From NCBI RefSeq assembly GCF_013044505.1, contig NZ_JABERD010000019.1, forward strand, positions 1 through 64,000: 64,000 nucleotides of DNA, given 5' to 3'. Numbering within the stretch: the stretch's first letter is position 1; each line of letters opens with the position of its first letter. A program made the position numbers and the translations under genes. Below the pieces are notes generated by a model. The model searched no databases and was not told the DNA's origin. It worked only from the letters and a program-made list of their open reading frames with translations. This DNA comes from Streptomyces sp. S3(2020) (lineage in GTDB: Bacteria > Actinomycetota > Actinomycetes > Streptomycetales > Streptomycetaceae). Of this stretch, positions 13,147 to 22,383 are shown one piece after another.

Positions 13147-15441
13147 ATGACTACGACGACTCCCTCCCGCGGCCGCCGCCGCGCCCCCTCCCGTCTGGGA
13201 CGGGCGGCCGGCAAGGCCGCGGCGCTCCAGAAGCCGCGCGTCCTCCTCGCCGGCCTGCTCCTGCTCGCGCTGACCAGCGTGATGCTGCTCGACGGCTATC
13301 TGCGCGCCGAGGTCGGCGGCGACGAGCGGGTCCGCGACGGGGCCAGCTCCAGCAAGGTGCCGGACAAGGTCCTCGACGGCGGCCCGATCGTCAGCTTCCG
13401 CGGCGGCTCGGCGACCAGCATCTCCGTCCCGGACAAGACGATCGCGCTGACCTTCGACGACGGGCCCAACCCGACGTACACCCCGCAGGTGCTGAAGATC
13501 CTGGAGGAGTACGACGTCCCCGCCACGTTCTTCGTGGTCGGCTCGATGGTCTCGCGCTACCCGGGGATCGTGAAGGACATGGTCGAGCAGGGCAACGAGG
13601 TGGGCATCCACACCTTCACCCACGTCGACCTCTCCTACCAGAGCGACGCCCGGGTCAACCGTGAGATGCAGCAGACCCAGTTGGCTCTCGCGGGCGCCGC
13701 CGGCATCACCACCACGCTGTTCCGGGCGCCGTACTCCTCGGAGACGGACGCCATCGACAACTACAGCTGGCCCGTCTACGAGAAGCTCGGCGAGGACGGC
13801 TACACCAGCGTCTTCGTCGACACCGACAGCGACGACTGGAAGAAGCCGGGTGTCGCGAAGATCGTCAAGTGGGCGACGCCGGACGACGACGACGGTGCCT
13901 CCGTGCTCTTCCACGACGCCGGCGGTGAGCGCTCGCAGACGATCAAGGCGCTGCCCAAGTACATCGAGAAGATGAAGGCGAAGGGGTACACCTTCACCAC
14001 CATCAGCGGGGTGATCGAGGAGGAGCAGGCGGGCAACGCGCAGGCGGCGGGCGCGCCGACGGGTGCCAACGGCCAGCAGAACGGCCAACAGAACAGTCAG
14101 CAGCCGGGTGGGGGCGCGTCCGGTGCCTCCAGCCTCCAGGCCGCCCACCGCGAGGCCACCGGCGCGACCCTCTACGAGGGCAAGGCCCTGCTCGCGGCCG
14201 TCGCCGTCGCCGAGTACGCCGTACCCGCCCTGTCGGTCGGCCTCATGGTCGTCGGCGTGGCCGTCATGGGGCGGTTCGGGATGATGCTGATCCTCGCCCG
14301 ACGTCACTACAGACAGCGCAACAAACGCCGCTTCAGCTGGGGGCCGACGGTCACCCGGCCGGTGAGCGTGATCGTCCCGGCGTACAACGAGAAGGAGTGC
14401 ATCGCCAACACGCTCAAGTCGCTGGCGCAGAGCACCCATCCGATCGAGATCATCGTCGTCGACGACGGTTCGACGGACGGCACGTCCGAGATCTCGCGCA
14501 ACGCGGCCCTCGAACTCGGCATGACGAACGTCCGGGTCATCCGCCAGGAGAACGCGGGCAAGCCGGCCGCCCTCAACAACGGGGTGCGCAACGCGAGTTA
14601 CGACATCGTCATCATGATGGACGGCGACACCGTCTTCGAGCCGGACGCCGTGCACCAGCTGGTGCAGCCCTTCGCCGACCCCGACGTCGGCGCGGTCGCC
14701 GGCAACGCCAAGGTGGGCAACCGCAACACGATCATCGGCGCCTGGCAGCACATCGAGTACGTGATGGGCTTCAACCTGGACCGCCGTATGTACGACCTGC
14801 TGCGCTGCATGCCGACGATCCCGGGCGCGATCGGCGCGTTCCGCCGCGAGGCGGTCCTGGAGGTCGGCGGCATGAGCGAGGACACGCTCGCCGAGGACAC
14901 GGACATCACCATCGCCATGCACCGCGCGGGCTGGCGGGTCGTGTACCAGGAGCACGCCAAGGCCTGGACGGAGGCGCCAGGGTCGCTCAAGCAGCTGTGG
15001 TCGCAGCGCTACCGCTGGTCGTACGGCACCATGCAGGCGCTGTGGAAGCACCGCAAGTCCCTGACCGACAAGGGTCCTTCGGGCCGCTTCGGCCGCGTCG
15101 GGATGCCGCTGGTGGTGATCTTCCAGATCGTCACGCCGGTCTTCGCCCCGCTGATCGACGTCTTCACCGCGTACTCGATGATCTTCATCGACTTCCAGGC
15201 GGCGCTGCTGGCCTGGCTCGCGGTGCTGGCGGTGCAGCTGGTCTGCGCCGCGTACGCCTTCCGCCTCGACAAGGAGAAGTACCGCTATCTCCTGATGATG
15301 CCGCTCCAGCAGCTGGCCTACCGGCAGATGATGTACCTCGTCCTCATCCACTCCTGCATCACGGCCCTCACGGGCGGCCGGCTGCGCTGGCAGAAGCTGA
15401 AGCGCACCGGCGAGGTCGGGACACCGGCGGGGGCGAGCTGA
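13147..15441 (+). CDS. Polysaccharide deacetylase-glycosyltransferase family 2 fusion
   Basis: A 764-residue bifunctional membrane protein. Residues 30-50 form an N-terminal membrane anchor. A NodB-type carbohydrate esterase domain (about 98-290) has LTFDDGP (D104, D105), HTFTH (H155, H159), FRAPYSS and LFHDAGG, so the metal and catalytic residues are present. After a Gln/Gly-rich linker and a transmembrane region near 340-375, a GT2 synthase domain follows (about 400-630): VIVPAYNEKE, VVDDGSTDG, MMDGDT, AEDTD and QRYRW, the set seen in processive synthases such as PgaC or hyaluronan synthase. C-terminal helices complete the channel. It probably makes and partly deacetylates an extracellular hexosamine polymer. 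It overlaps the acyltransferase gene by one base. Confidence 0.9.
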   Translation: MTTTTPSRGRRRAPSRLGRAAGKAAALQKPRVLLAGLLLLALTSVMLLDGYLRAEVGGDERVRDGASSSKVPDKVLDGGPIVSFRGGSATSISVPDKTIALTFDDGPNPTYTPQVLKILEEYDVPATFFVVGSMVSRYPGIVKDMVEQGNEVGIHTFTHVDLSYQSDARVNREMQQTQLALAGAAGITTTLFRAPYSSETDAIDNYSWPVYEKLGEDGYTSVFVDTDSDDWKKPGVAKIVKWATPDDDDGASVLFHDAGGERSQTIKALPKYIEKMKAKGYTFTTISGVIEEEQAGNAQAAGAPTGANGQQNGQQNSQQPGGGASGASSLQAAHREATGATLYEGKALLAAVAVAEYAVPALSVGLMVVGVAVMGRFGMMLILARRHYRQRNKRRFSWGPTVTRPVSVIVPAYNEKECIANTLKSLAQSTHPIEIIVVDDGSTDGTSEISRNAALELGMTNVRVIRQENAGKPAALNNGVRNASYDIVIMMDGDTVFEPDAVHQLVQPFADPDVGAVAGNAKVGNRNTIIGAWQHIEYVMGFNLDRRMYDLLRCMPTIPGAIGAFRREAVLEVGGMSEDTLAEDTDITIAMHRAGWRVVYQEHAKAWTEAPGSLKQLWSQRYRWSYGTMQALWKHRKSLTDKGPSGRFGRVGMPLVVIFQIVTPVFAPLIDVFTAYSMIFIDFQAALLAWLAVLAVQLVCAAYAFRLDKEKYRYLLMMPLQQLAYRQMMYLVLIHSCITALTGGRLRWQKLKRTGEVGTPAGAS

Positions 15442-16778
15442 TGAGCTGGGGGCAGGAGCAGCAGGGGTATCGGCCACAGGACTACCAGCCACAGGACTAC
15501 CAGCAGGATCACGGCAACGGGTACGGCGGCTATGACCAGCAGGCATACCCGCAGCAGACCTATCCGCAGCAGACGTATCCGCAACAGCCCTACCAGCAGC
15601 CGTATCCGCAGCAGTACGTGGACTACGGGCAGTGGGAGCAGACGGCGCCGCTGCCCGCGGTGGAGCCGGAACCGGAGCCCGAAGTAGCGGTCGTAGGGGA
15701 AAAGCCGGCGGAGGAGGCGGCGGAGGAGAAGCCGCAGCCCAAGCCCGCCGGTCGCGACCGCTACTTCGACACCCTGAGGGCGGTCGCCCTCATCCGGGTC
15801 GTCACGTACCACACCTTCGGCTGGGCCTGGTGCGGCATGGTCTTCCCTTCCATGGGGATCATGTTCGGCCTGGCCGGCACCCTGATGGCGAAGTCGCTGG
15901 AGCGGCCGCCGGTGAAGGTGATCAGGAGCCGGATGCGCCGACTGCTGCCGCCCTTCTGGTTCTGGGGCGCCTTCGTCATCCTCGCGATGATGATCCACGG
16001 GTGGATACCGCACTGGCAGATCGTCTTCTGGGTCGTGCCGGTCGCCGATCCCATCGGCAACAAATGGGGCGTCCAGGCCTGGGAGATCCTCTGGTACCTG
16101 CGCACCTACCTGTGCTTCGTACTGCTGTCGCCATTGCTGCTCAAGGTGTTCCGGCTCGCCCGGATCCCGATGCTGCTCCTGTCCCTCGTGCCGATCCTGG
16201 TCCTGAACTTCGTGTGGTCCGGGCCCGAGGGCCGGCTCGGCAACGAACTGTGGGACTTCTCCACGTACCTCTTCTGCTGGATCCTCGGCTTCGCGCACCG
16301 CGACGGCGTGCTCCAGAAGATGAAACCGGTGCTCGTGGTCGTCCTGTCCTTCGCCGCCATCGGCTACGGCGGCTGGTACGCCTTCTCCCACCAGGGCGAG
16401 GTCGGCACCTACGACCTCGACGAGATCCCGCTCGCGCAGGCCTTCTGGTCGGCCGGGTTCGTGATGCTGCTGTTCTGGGCGAAGGCGCACTTCGGGATCG
16501 ACTTCGCGTGGCTGACCCGGTTCAAGCGGCTCGACCGGGTCGTCACGGTCTTCAACGCGCGGGCCGTGACGATCTACCTCTGGCACGAGATCGCGCTGAT
16601 CCTCGCGGTGCCGCTGATCGACCAGTTCTGGAAGGTGCGCGCGTTCGAGATGTACCTGCCGCTGGAGAGCCAGTGGTTCATGTTCGGGATCGGGTGGGTG
16701 CTGATCGCGGTGTTCGTCCTGGCCTGCGGATGGGTGGAGGACGTGGCGGCGAAGAAGAAACCGAAGCTCCTCCCCTGA
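15441..16778 (+). CDS. Membrane acyltransferase (AT3 family) with Gln/Tyr repeats
   Basis: A 445-residue protein. Residues 1-100 are low-complexity cytoplasmic sequence rich in Tyr, Pro and Gln (QDYQPQDYQ, then YPQQT repeats) and Glu/Pro. From about 104 an acyltransferase-3 domain with roughly ten transmembrane helices begins with [22 protein letters not shown]; the invariant family His is in YHTF. The ATG at 15441 shares its A with the TGA of the preceding gene (TGATG), so translation is coupled. It probably O-acylates the polymer made by the upstream synthase (inference from context). Confidence 0.85.
   Translation: MSWGQEQQGYRPQDYQPQDYQQDHGNGYGGYDQQAYPQQTYPQQTYPQQPYQQPYPQQYVDYGQWEQTAPLPAVEPEPEPEVAVVGEKPAEEAAEEKPQPKPAGRDRYFDTLRAVALIRVVTYHTFGWAWCGMVFPSMGIMFGLAGTLMAKSLERPPVKVIRSRMRRLLPPFWFWGAFVILAMMIHGWIPHWQIVFWVVPVADPIGNKWGVQAWEILWYLRTYLCFVLLSPLLLKVFRLARIPMLLLSLVPILVLNFVWSGPEGRLGNELWDFSTYLFCWILGFAHRDGVLQKMKPVLVVVLSFAAIGYGGWYAFSHQGEVGTYDLDEIPLAQAFWSAGFVMLLFWAKAHFGIDFAWLTRFKRLDRVVTVFNARAVTIYLWHEIALILAVPLIDQFWKVRAFEMYLPLESQWFMFGIGWVLIAVFVLACGWVEDVAAKKKPKLLP
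15545..15615 (+). repeat. 15-bp in-frame tandem repeat encoding YPQQT
   Basis: About four to five degenerate copies of a 15-base unit (TATCCGCAGCAGACG type) encode YPQQT/YQQP repeats in the N-terminal cytoplasmic tail of the acyltransferase. The unit is a multiple of three, so the frame is kept when copy number changes. Confidence 0.85.
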
Positions 16779-16813
16779 GCGGCCCCTGGACGTCGTACTG
16801 CAAGAATGGCCGG

Positions 16814-17509
16814 GTGACCCGCGCTTCCCTGAACAAGCAGCCGCACGAAGTCGCCTCGATGTTCGACGACGTGGCGGAACGGTACGACCTGACGAACGAC
16901 GTGCTGTCGCTCGGCCAGGACCGGGCGTGGCGCAAGGAGGTCGCCAGGGCGGTCGACGCCCGGCCCGCGCAGAAGATCCTGGACCTGGCGGCCGGTACGG
17001 CCACCTCGTCCCTGCCCTTCGCGCAGACCGGCGCGTATGTCGTCCCCTGCGACTTCTCGCTGGGCATGCTCAGGGTCGGCAAGAGGAACCATCCGTGGCT
17101 GCCGCTGACGGCGGGCGACGCGACGAAGCTGCCGTTCAAGGACGACACCTTCGACGCCGTCACGATCTCCTTCGGGCTGCGCAACGTGCAGGACTTCGAC
17201 GCCGGGCTGCGCGAGATGTACCGGGTGACCAAGCCCGGCGGCCGGGTCGTGATCTGCGAGTTCTCGCATCCGACCTGGGCGCCCTTCCGCACGGTCTATA
17301 CCGAGTACCTGATGCGCGCCCTGCCGCCGGTGGCCCGTGCGGTGTCCTCGAACCCCGACGCGTACGTCTACCTCGCCGAGTCCATCCGCGCCTGGCCGGA
17401 CCAGCCCGCGCTGGCCGAGCGGCTCCAGAAGGCGGGCTGGTCGAAGGTGGCGTGGCGGAACCTGACGGGCGGGGTCGTGGCCCTGCACCGCGGGTTCAAG
17501 ACGGACTGA
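16814..17509 (+). CDS. mqnG: Demethylmenaquinone methyltransferase (MenG/UbiE family)
   Basis: A 231-residue class I SAM methyltransferase for the last step of menaquinone synthesis, C-methylating demethylmenaquinone. Motifs: [12 protein letters not shown] (SAM glycine loop), [21 protein letters not shown] (the UbiE signature region) and [12 protein letters not shown]. The start is the GTG at 16814 ([21 protein letters not shown]); no strong Shine-Dalgarno is visible. Menaquinone in this organism comes by the futalosine route (mqnC nearby), so mqnG is used here; menG or ubiE are equivalent labels. Confidence 0.92.
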   Translation: MTRASLNKQPHEVASMFDDVAERYDLTNDVLSLGQDRAWRKEVARAVDARPAQKILDLAAGTATSSLPFAQTGAYVVPCDFSLGMLRVGKRNHPWLPLTAGDATKLPFKDDTFDAVTISFGLRNVQDFDAGLREMYRVTKPGGRVVICEFSHPTWAPFRTVYTEYLMRALPPVARAVSSNPDAYVYLAESIRAWPDQPALAERLQKAGWSKVAWRNLTGGVVALHRGFKTD

Positions 17510-17566
17510 GGGCTCAAGTCAGGACAGGCGCTGACGGCTCGCTGACGGCTCAGGGCGGCCCAGGGC

Positions 17567-17917
17567 TCACGGCGGGCCGATCCCGACGGTGCAGGGGTCG
17601 CCCGGTTCGTCCAGCTCACGCTGCAACCCGCCGCCCGACGGCTTCGGCACGCGCGGCTCACGGATGCCTCCGCCGCCCTCGCCCGGGCCGAAGTCCAACC
17701 AGACGTAGACCATCGATTCCCGCGGCACCTCGGCGCCGGGCTGCGGGTACTGGCGGACGACGTAGTCGACGACGGCGAGATGGAAGTCCTGCCGGTCCGG
17801 CGCATTGATGAACAGGCCCTGTGCCTTGGCCGTCTCGCGCGCGTCGACGGCCATCAGGCCGACCAGACGAGGGACGCGCACTTCGGGCGTTTTGGGTGTT
17901 ATTCGCACAGATGTCAC
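17567..17917 (-). CDS. PASTA domain-containing protein
   Basis: A 116-residue protein with a single PASTA-like domain (about residues 13-75: VRVPRLVGLMAVDARETAKA ... YVVRQYPQPGAEVPRESMVYVWLDFG). PASTA domains bind peptidoglycan fragments in Ser/Thr kinases and PBPs. Here there is no signal peptide, no membrane helix and no partner domain. The C-terminal 40 residues are Gly/Pro-rich with one Cys. It is convergent with mqnG. Function is unknown. Confidence 0.75.
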   Translation of the reverse strand: MTSVRITPKTPEVRVPRLVGLMAVDARETAKAQGLFINAPDRQDFHLAVVDYVVRQYPQPGAEVPRESMVYVWLDFGPGEGGGGIREPRVPKPSGGGLQRELDEPGDPCTVGIGPP

Positions 17918-18076
17918 CCCCAGCGGTACTGGCAGGGTAACCGCACTGGGGCGCTACCTGGAAGCGCTGTGTGTTTTTCTGTAGCCGATTATCACTCTGC
18001 GTCACGGATCAAGGGTCGGGCGCAGGGAGCTCGGTTCGCGGGGCAGCCCTTCAGCCGGGTGATCGATCGTGCTGAA

Positions 18077-18082
18077 TAGACT
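18077..18082 (+). promoter_or_regulatory. Candidate -10 box (TAGACT) for reductase gene
   Basis: TAGACT lies 55 bases before the GTG start of the geranylgeranyl reductase gene and is a near-ideal Streptomyces housekeeping -10. The -35 region is not well matched. Confidence 0.45.
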
Positions 18083-18136
18083 GCCCATGTCCAGTGCCGG
18101 TCGGCACGCAGATTGCGAACTTGGGGAGATCCCGCC

Positions 18137-19435
18137 GTGACCGTCGTGACTGAGCCCCTCTCCGAAAACACCGCCGATGTCATCGTCGTCGGCGCGGGGC
18201 CGGCCGGCTCCACGACCGCGTACTACCTCGCCAAGGCCGGACTCGACGTGCTTCTCCTGGAGAAGACGGCGTTCCCGCGCGAGAAGGTCTGCGGCGACGG
18301 CCTCACCCCGCGCGCCACCAAACAGCTGGTGGCCATGGGTATCGACATCTCCGAGGAAGCGGGCTGGCTGCGCAACAAGGGCCTGCGCATCATCGGCGGC
18401 GGCGTCCGCCTCCAGTTGGACTGGCCGGAACTCGCCTCCTTCCCGGACTACGGCCTCGTCCGCAAACGCGACGACTTCGACGAGCAGCTCGCCCGTCAGG
18501 CGCAGAAGGCGGGCGCCCGGCTCTATGAGCGCTGCAACGTCGGCGCCCCGATCGTCGACGACCGCACCGGTCGTATCACCGGCGTGCACGCCAAGATCGG
18601 CGACACGGGCGAGAAGCGGGAGGTCACCTTCCACGCGCCGCTCGTGGTCGCGGCCGACGGCAACTCCACCCGGCTGTCCCTGGCCATGGGCCTGCACCGC
18701 CGCGAGGACCGTCCCATGGGCGTGGCGGTCCGCACGTACTTCGAGTCGCCGCGCCACGAGGACGACTACCTGGAGTCCTGGCTGGAGCTGTGGGACCGCC
18801 GGGGGCCCGAGCCCCGGCTGCTGCCGGGCTACGGCTGGATCTTCGGCATGGGCGACGGCACCTCGAACGTCGGCCTCGGCGTGCTCAACACCTCCGACTC
18901 CTTCAAGGAACTCGACTGGCGCGAGGTGCTGAAGGCCTGGTGCGCGTCGATGCCGGAGGAGTGGGGCTACACGCCGGAGAACATGACGGGCCCGATCCGC
19001 GGCGCCGCCCTGCCGATGGCCTTCAACCGCCAGCCCCACTACACCAAGGGCCTGCTCCTGGTCGGCGACGCCGGCGGCATGGTGAACCCCTTCAACGGCG
19101 AGGGCATCGCCTACGCCATGGAGTCCGGCAACATCGCCGCCGACGTCATCGTCCAGGCCCACGCGCGGGCGACGCCGGCCCAGCGTGAGATCGCCCTCCA
19201 GCGCTACCCGCAGGTCCTCAAGGACACCTACGGCGGCTACTACACGCTGGGCCGCGCCTTCGTGAAGCTCATCGGCAACCCGAAGGTCATGAAGATCGCG
19301 GCCCAGCGCGGCCTCACCCACCCGCTGCTCATGAAGTTCACCCTGAAGATGCTGGCCAACCTCACCGACCCGACGGGCGGCGACGCGATGGACCGGATCA
19401 TCAACGGGCTGAGCAAGGTGGCACCGAAGGCCTGA
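18137..19435 (+). CDS. Geranylgeranyl reductase family flavoprotein (menaquinone reductase-like)
   Basis: A 432-residue FAD-dependent reductase. The N-terminal dinucleotide-binding fold is VIVVGAGPAGSTTAYYLAKA; CGDGLTPRA follows near residue 56, and the second FAD motif is LLVGDAGGMVNPFNGEGIAY. This is the pattern of the GGR/MenJ family, which saturates isoprenoid side chains; in actinobacteria MenJ partly saturates the menaquinone tail. Its position between the menaquinone methyltransferase and complex I supports that substrate (inference). The GTG at 18137 follows GGGAG. A 24-base upstream in-frame extension is possible but less likely. Confidence 0.88.
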   Translation: MTVVTEPLSENTADVIVVGAGPAGSTTAYYLAKAGLDVLLLEKTAFPREKVCGDGLTPRATKQLVAMGIDISEEAGWLRNKGLRIIGGGVRLQLDWPELASFPDYGLVRKRDDFDEQLARQAQKAGARLYERCNVGAPIVDDRTGRITGVHAKIGDTGEKREVTFHAPLVVAADGNSTRLSLAMGLHRREDRPMGVAVRTYFESPRHEDDYLESWLELWDRRGPEPRLLPGYGWIFGMGDGTSNVGLGVLNTSDSFKELDWREVLKAWCASMPEEWGYTPENMTGPIRGAALPMAFNRQPHYTKGLLLVGDAGGMVNPFNGEGIAYAMESGNIAADVIVQAHARATPAQREIALQRYPQVLKDTYGGYYTLGRAFVKLIGNPKVMKIAAQRGLTHPLLMKFTLKMLANLTDPTGGDAMDRIINGLSKVAPKA

Positions 19436-19450
19436 ACCGGTCTCTGGGGA

Positions 19451-20077
19451 CTAACCGTTCAGCGCTTCGATGTTGGCGGCCCGGCGCGCGAAGACCTCTT
19501 CCCGCCGGTCCGCCACCTGCCGTAGCGCGTCCTTGCGTTCGCGCTTGGAGAGCCGGTCCAGGTAGACGTGTCCGTCGACGTGGTCGGTCTCGTGGGCGAG
19601 GCAGCGGGCGAAGTAGCCGGTTCCCTCGATCGTGACCGGCTCGCCGTTCTTGTCGAGTCCACGCACGACGGCCCGGTCCGGACGCGGTACGTCCATGGTG
19701 GCACCCGGCACCGACAGGCACCCCTCGCTGTCGTCGAGGAGCCTGCGCCCGGCCGGATCGAGCTGCTCCAGCACCGGGTTGACGATGTGCCCGACGTGCC
19801 GGGTCCCGTCGTCGTCCGGGCAGTCGTACACGAACAGCCGCAGATCCACGCCGACCTGGTTCGCCGCGAGCCCGGCCCCGTCCGCGATGTACATCGTCAG
19901 GAACATGTCGGCGATGAGCGCCGCGAGATCGGGCCCGAACTCGGTCACGTCCCGGCACGGCTTGTGCAGGACCTCTTCGCCGACCTCGGTGATGCGCCGC
20001 ACCTGTCCGCGCCGGGCCTCGGGCGCGAGGCGGGGGTAGGAGTCGTTCGGCCTGCCTTGTACGAACACGCTGGGCAT
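19451..20077 (-). CDS. def: Peptide deformylase
   Basis: A 208-residue peptide deformylase, removing N-formyl groups from nascent proteins. All three active-site motifs are intact: [10 protein letters not shown] (motif 1), EGCLSVPG (motif 2, metal Cys) and HETDHVDG (motif 3, metal His pair and catalytic Glu). The ATG at 20077 has GAGGAGAG upstream; a longer in-frame extension has no family similarity. Streptomyces carry several def genes, so this is one paralogue. It is convergent with the reductase gene, with only 15 bases between the stops. Confidence 0.93.
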   Translation of the reverse strand: MPSVFVQGRPNDSYPRLAPEARRGQVRRITEVGEEVLHKPCRDVTEFGPDLAALIADMFLTMYIADGAGLAANQVGVDLRLFVYDCPDDDGTRHVGHIVNPVLEQLDPAGRRLLDDSEGCLSVPGATMDVPRPDRAVVRGLDKNGEPVTIEGTGYFARCLAHETDHVDGHVYLDRLSKRERKDALRQVADRREEVFARRAANIEALNG

Positions 20078-20473
20078 GTCTCTCCTCGTCGTGCGGATGC
20101 TGTGAGCGGTGGGCCGGTGCCCACGACAACAGACCACACGGAGCAGCGCGACGGCCACACCCGCGGACGGTTCCGGCCGGAGCGGCACCGTCTGCAAGTA
20201 CGGCGACGAAGGGGCCTGGGCGGCCCGGAGCCGCGGGACCGGGAGTAACTCGCCATCCACCCCGTGGGCGTGCTCCACAACCGCCACACGGCCCGCACAG
20301 AGGCGCCGAACTTCTTCCTCAACGCACCGCCGTGTGCGGACAATTCGGGCGATCTGTCCTCGGTCCTGTCCTCGGCCCCGGCCTCGGGCGGGCTCCGGAA
20401 AGGGCGGAAGGGCCGCTGCCCCCGAGCGGCTGCGGCCCTTCCGACGTTCCGTACGTACGCGTGTGCGCGCTCG
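20078..20473. other. Intergenic region between def and NlpC/P60 gene
   Basis: 396 bases without credible coding sequence; reading frames here lack family similarity. It holds the def promoter region on the right-hand side of def and the terminator of the NlpC/P60 gene (20406-20442). Nothing else was recognised. Confidence 0.5.
20406..20442 (-). terminator. Hairpin downstream of NlpC/P60 gene
   Basis: An 11-bp perfect inverted repeat, GGAAGGGCCGC (20406-20416) and GCGGCCCTTCC (20432-20442), with a 15-base loop, lies 32 bases past the NlpC/P60 stop. There is no U-tract, as is usual in Streptomyces terminators. Confidence 0.7.
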
Positions 20474-21265
20474 TCAGAGTACGCGCACCGCGCCCGACGC
20501 CGGGTATCCGGACAGGTCCTGGATGACGACACCCTTGGAGGGGTTGGCCGCGTCCAGGTACTGGCCGTTACCGATGTAGACGCCCACGTGGTAGGCGGAA
20601 CCCTTGCCGCCCCAGTACAGGATGTCGCCGACCTGGATCTGCGACAGCGGGATGTCGGTGCCCTGCATCGACTGGTCCTGCGAGACACGCGGCAGTTCGA
20701 CGCCGACCTGCTTGAACGCGGCCTGGACCAGGCTGGAGCAGTCCCACGCGTTGGGCCCGGTGGCGCCCATGACGTAGGCGTCGCCCACCTGTGCCTTGAG
20801 GAAGGCGATGACCGTGGCGACGCTGCCGCTGGCGGGTGCCGAGGCGGTCGTCGTGGTGGAGAGGGTGCTCCGCTCCGAGGAACGCGAGGCGGCGGCCTCG
20901 GCGGCGGCCTTGCGGGCCTCCTCCGCCTTCTTCTTGGCCTCTGCCTTCTTCTTCGCGTCGGCGAGGTCCTTCTTGGCCTCCTTGGCGGCCGCGGCGGCTG
21001 CCGCGTCGCGCTCGGCCTGGAGCTCGTAGTTCGCGGCCGCCTGCTGCGTGGCGTCCGCGGACTCGGCGACCTGGACGGCCAGGTCGGCCGTCAGGGTGGG
21101 CAGTTCGAGGGTCTGCGTCGTCGACTCGGCGGCGTACGCCGTGGCCGACGCGCCCGCCGCTGCCATGCTGAGGACGCCACCGGCGACTCCGGCGCGCACG
21201 GCGATCGAAGTCGTCGCGCTGCGGCGGGGTTTCCGGTGGCTGCGTATGTGAGCGGTGTGGGACAT
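20474..21265 (-). CDS. NlpC/P60 (C40) peptidoglycan hydrolase
   Basis: A 263-residue exported endopeptidase. Signal peptide about residues 1-46 (IAVRAGVAGGVLSMAAAG, cleavage after AYA); then an Ala/Lys/Glu-rich coiled-coil stretch (about 60-130); a Ser/Thr linker; and a C-terminal NlpC/P60 domain with catalytic Cys in NAWDCSSLVQAAF and His in SAYHVGVYIGNG. The domain cleaves gamma-D-Glu-diaminopimelate bonds in the wall. Start chosen at the ATG at 21265 (MSHTAHIRSHRKPRRSA), which fits the family; an in-frame GTG at 21322 is possible. From memory, an orthologue lies divergent to nuoA in S. coelicolor too. Such hydrolases often have riboswitch-controlled leaders. Confidence 0.88.
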   Translation of the reverse strand: MSHTAHIRSHRKPRRSATTSIAVRAGVAGGVLSMAAAGASATAYAAESTTQTLELPTLTADLAVQVAESADATQQAAANYELQAERDAAAAAAAKEAKKDLADAKKKAEAKKKAEEARKAAAEAAASRSSERSTLSTTTTASAPASGSVATVIAFLKAQVGDAYVMGATGPNAWDCSSLVQAAFKQVGVELPRVSQDQSMQGTDIPLSQIQVGDILYWGGKGSAYHVGVYIGNGQYLDAANPSKGVVIQDLSGYPASGAVRVL

Positions 21266-21864
21266 GAGACCAAGCGGTATCAGGGGCTCCTCCATACCTT
21301 CAAGAAACGTGTGCTGCGCCACAGTTGTTCAACGGGCGCCCCGAATTTGTGTCCTGCCGCTCTTTATTGACGCCGTAACGGACATTGCGGACGTGACCTA
21401 GCAAGGCCTTGATCACGCACTTTCGCGTTTACGTCCGAATTGCCCCGTGCCTACCACCGGTTGGGACAGGTGGCCAAGCCCGGTTCTCAGAGGTCTCTCA
21501 TCGATGTGGCGGAGGTCACGCAACGGTTACAGGGGTGGCTGCGTCACGCGCATGCATCTCGCCCTCACCCGCTCGTGAATGTGTGCACGCGTCCACATCG
21601 CGCCCCGCGACTCCTCCTGATGTGTGAATGCGGCGCACTACCAAGCGGCCGCGTCCAGCACCAATTTGCATGCAAGGGAACTCTCTTGATATGGAGACGA
21701 CCACTCCCAGCTGCGCCGACGAGCCAAAATGTCACCTCTGGTGATCGCTCGGACGCTTCACGTACGAAGATCACCGCTCATCCGACTTCATGATCCTTCG
21801 TCAGGTGGTGGAGATCACAAAGCTTGTGCAATACCCCGTGTCGCAGATCACAGACCGGCGGGCA

Positions 21865-21870
21865 TAAGAT
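21865..21870 (+). promoter_or_regulatory. Candidate nuo promoter -10 box
   Basis: TAAGAT lies 16 bases upstream of the Rex-like operator and about 140 bases before the nuoA GTG. The -35 position is poorly matched, which would fit a regulated promoter. Confidence 0.4.
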
Positions 21871-21885
21871 GCGGGTCAGTTGGGC

Positions 21886-21903
21886 TTGTGACCTGCTTCA
21901 CAT
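21886..21903. promoter_or_regulatory. Candidate Rex operator upstream of nuoA
   Basis: TTGTGACCTGCTTCACAT is an inverted repeat of TGTGA and TCACA, close to the Streptomyces Rex consensus TTGTGAANNNNTTCACAA. Rex is the NADH/NAD+-sensing repressor, and nuoA-N is a known Rex target in S. coelicolor. The site lies just after a candidate -10 box, where a repressor would block transcription. Confidence 0.72.
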
Positions 21904-22009
21904 GTTCGCGATCTTCGCCGGGACGGGCGGGACTTGCGGGGCGCGTGAGACGGAAGCGAACTCAACGCCATCGCCAGCAGTCAGTGCCGACTGAGAGGAG
22001 CGAGGAGCG

Positions 22010-22369
22010 GTGAACGCGTATGCGCCCATCCTCGTACTGGGAGCCCTCGGGGCAGGCTTTGCGATCTTCTCCGTGGTCATGGCCACGCTGATCGGTCCGA
22101 AGCGGTACAACCGGGCCAGGCTCGACGCCTACGAGTGCGGGGTCGAACCAACCCCCACGCCGGCCGGTGGCGGGCGGTTCCCCATCAAGTACTACCTGAC
22201 GGCGATGCTCTTCATCGTCTTCGACATCGAGATCGTCTTCCTCTACCCCTGGGCCGTCACCTTCGACGCCCTGGGTGTTTTCGGGCTCGTGGAGATGCTG
22301 CTCTTCGTGCTCACCGTCTTCGTCGCGTACGCGTACGTGTGGCGGCGCGGCGGCCTGGAATGGGACTGA
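22010..22369 (+). CDS. nuoA: NADH-quinone oxidoreductase subunit A
   Basis: A 119-residue membrane subunit of complex I with three transmembrane helices. The conserved loop and TM2-TM3 block are present: [33 protein letters not shown]. It begins the 14-gene nuo operon, which encodes the NADH dehydrogenase that feeds electrons to menaquinone and pumps protons. The GTG at 22010 follows a purine-rich GAGAGGAGCGAGGAG stretch. Control is probably through the upstream Rex-like site. Confidence 0.97.
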   Translation: MNAYAPILVLGALGAGFAIFSVVMATLIGPKRYNRARLDAYECGVEPTPTPAGGGRFPIKYYLTAMLFIVFDIEIVFLYPWAVTFDALGVFGLVEMLLFVLTVFVAYAYVWRRGGLEWD

Positions 22370-22383
22370 GGGGCCTCTAACTC

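Larger units (their letters stand above)
21266..22009. other. Long divergent region between NlpC/P60 gene and nuoA
   Basis: 744 bases with no credible gene; it is the longest non-coding stretch in the window. The right end holds the nuo promoter with a -10 and a Rex-like operator. The left half would form the leader of the minus-strand NlpC/P60 transcript. On that strand it has a small hairpin (CCACC...GGTGG, about 21457-21476) and GC-rich structured blocks. I could not match it to the ydaO/c-di-AMP consensus, which often precedes such genes. Confidence 0.5.

Noticed and set aside
12925..15546. An 873-codon minus-strand frame opposite the deacetylase-GT2 gene
   Set aside because: The plus strand encodes intact catalytic motifs; the antisense frame has none.
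21420..21620. c-di-AMP (ydaO) riboswitch upstream of the NlpC/P60 gene
   Set aside because: Expected from family knowledge, but I could not find the conserved core motifs on the minus strand, so no riboswitch was called.
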